NCBI RefSeq assembly: GCF_014295035.1
Contig: NZ_CP060404.1
Coordinates: 6,426,501 to 6,490,500 of the forward strand
DNA length: 64,000 nucleotides
Reading direction: 5' to 3'
From: Streptomyces buecherae
GTDB taxonomy: Bacteria > Actinomycetota > Actinomycetes > Streptomycetales > Streptomycetaceae
Shown piece after piece: positions 63,709-64,000 of the stretch. Within the stretch, counting starts at the first letter, position 1; each line of letters opens with the position of its first letter. A program made the position numbers and the translations under genes. The notes under the pieces are model-generated. The model was given only the letters and a program-made list of their open reading frames with translations. It had not been told where the DNA came from and made no database searches.

Positions 63709-64000
63709 TCAGGCGGTCTGCTGGGCCTTCTGGTTGCTCGGCCGCCGGCTCATCACGAATCCGGCGATGGTGCCCACCGCGAACAGGGCGAGCACCGAGA
63801 CCGCGGTGCTGAGCCACGTGGCGCCGAGCCACTGGCTGCCGAGGTAGCCGAGGCCCACGCTGTACGCCGCCCACATCAGCCCGGCCAGTGCCGACCACGG
63901 CAGGAACTCGGCGACCTTGCGGTGCGCGGCGCCGGCTCCCAGGCTCACCACGGAGCGGCCGGCGGGCGCGAACCGGGCGAGGACCACCAGCGTGGCCCCG
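63709..64000 (-). CDS. DedA-family protein, C-terminal part (cut by window edge)
   Basis: The last 96 residues of a DedA-family membrane protein. The ARFAPAGRSVVSLGAGAAHR motif matches the conserved Arg-Gly region, followed by two hydrophobic segments (WSALAGLMWAAYSVGLGYLG and LSTAVSVLALFAVGTIAGFV). The N-terminal part lies beyond the window. It belongs to the same family as the gene at 48455-49078 but is clearly a different protein. Confidence 0.85.
   Translation of the reverse strand, partial: GATLVVLARFAPAGRSVVSLGAGAAHRKVAEFLPWSALAGLMWAAYSVGLGYLGSQWLGATWLSTAVSVLALFAVGTIAGFVMSRRPSNQKAQQTA

Overview
The window reads as chromosomal DNA of a Streptomyces-type actinomycete. The evidence is very high GC, many GTG starts, purine-rich ribosome sites, mycothiol-linked enzymes, a PucR-type FasR regulator beside fabD-fabH-acpP-fabF, a homodimeric pyruvate dehydrogenase E1, a tellurium-resistance (ter) gene block and a snapalysin gene with a divergent LysR regulator. 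From memory, the order fasR/fab ... aceE, DUF3052, peroxiredoxin, terD, terD, DUF475 resembles the S. coelicolor core region. I saw no insertion sequence, prophage, CRISPR array or replication origin.

Layout. 1-6.4 kb looks accessory: a LysR gene of visibly lower GC, then a plus-strand run (BA3436-type flavin oxidoreductase, O6-alkylguanine-DNA alkyltransferase-like protein, mycothiol-dependent-isomerase-fold protein), a minus-strand orphan aspartokinase beta-subunit-like protein and a PLP-dependent decarboxylase. 7.2-9.9 kb is a thiol/oxidative stress group: DsbA-fold nitroreductase, MarR regulator, medium-chain reductase and Ohr. 10-12.8 kb holds an EI24 membrane protein, an SGNH lipoprotein and a DUF3145 protein. 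13.1-18.0 kb is the primary fatty-acid synthase operon with fasR. 18-21.6 kb has a pirin, a serine hydrolase and a MerR/aldo-keto reductase pair under a textbook MerR promoter. 21.8-30.2 kb is a minus-strand envelope/signalling block: two DUF1023 hydrolase paralogues, an acyltransferase, a histidine kinase/response regulator pair and a DUF4429 protein. 30.5-33.9 kb carries a TetR/MFS efflux pair and an I36 inhibitor.

34-48.3 kb is the most interesting conserved block. After aceE come DUF3052, a peroxiredoxin, two TerD paralogues, a DUF475/TerC protein, a larger TerD-domain protein and a Pro-rich TerD. A three-gene operon follows: a HpcH-like TIM-barrel lyase, a fused double phosphoribosyltransferase (PRTase_2-TRSP plus StiP-PELOTA) and a HAD phosphatase. 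This matches the Ter-associated nucleoside-like-metabolite pathway predicted by comparative genomics, here with the two transferases in one chain and no ATP-grasp gene nearby.

48.4-64 kb: a DedA protein, a second two-component system, an O-methyltransferase, a GntR regulator, an FmdB zinc ribbon, a coiled-coil membrane protein, tRNA-Val(UAC), a STAS protein, the SnpR/SnpA pair, a secreted protein with a divergent TetR, aspartate-semialdehyde dehydrogenase, an alpha/beta hydrolase, a lytic transglycosylase and the C-terminal part of another DedA protein at the window edge.

The two best candidates for under-described biology are the 1.7-6.4 kb mini-cluster, which combines a possible feedback-altered aspartokinase subunit with a decarboxylase, a flavin enzyme and alkylation-protection genes, and the fused ter-metabolite operon at 43.3-48.3 kb. 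Start codons were chosen by ribosome site and family length. All functions are from reading motifs by eye, without database searches.
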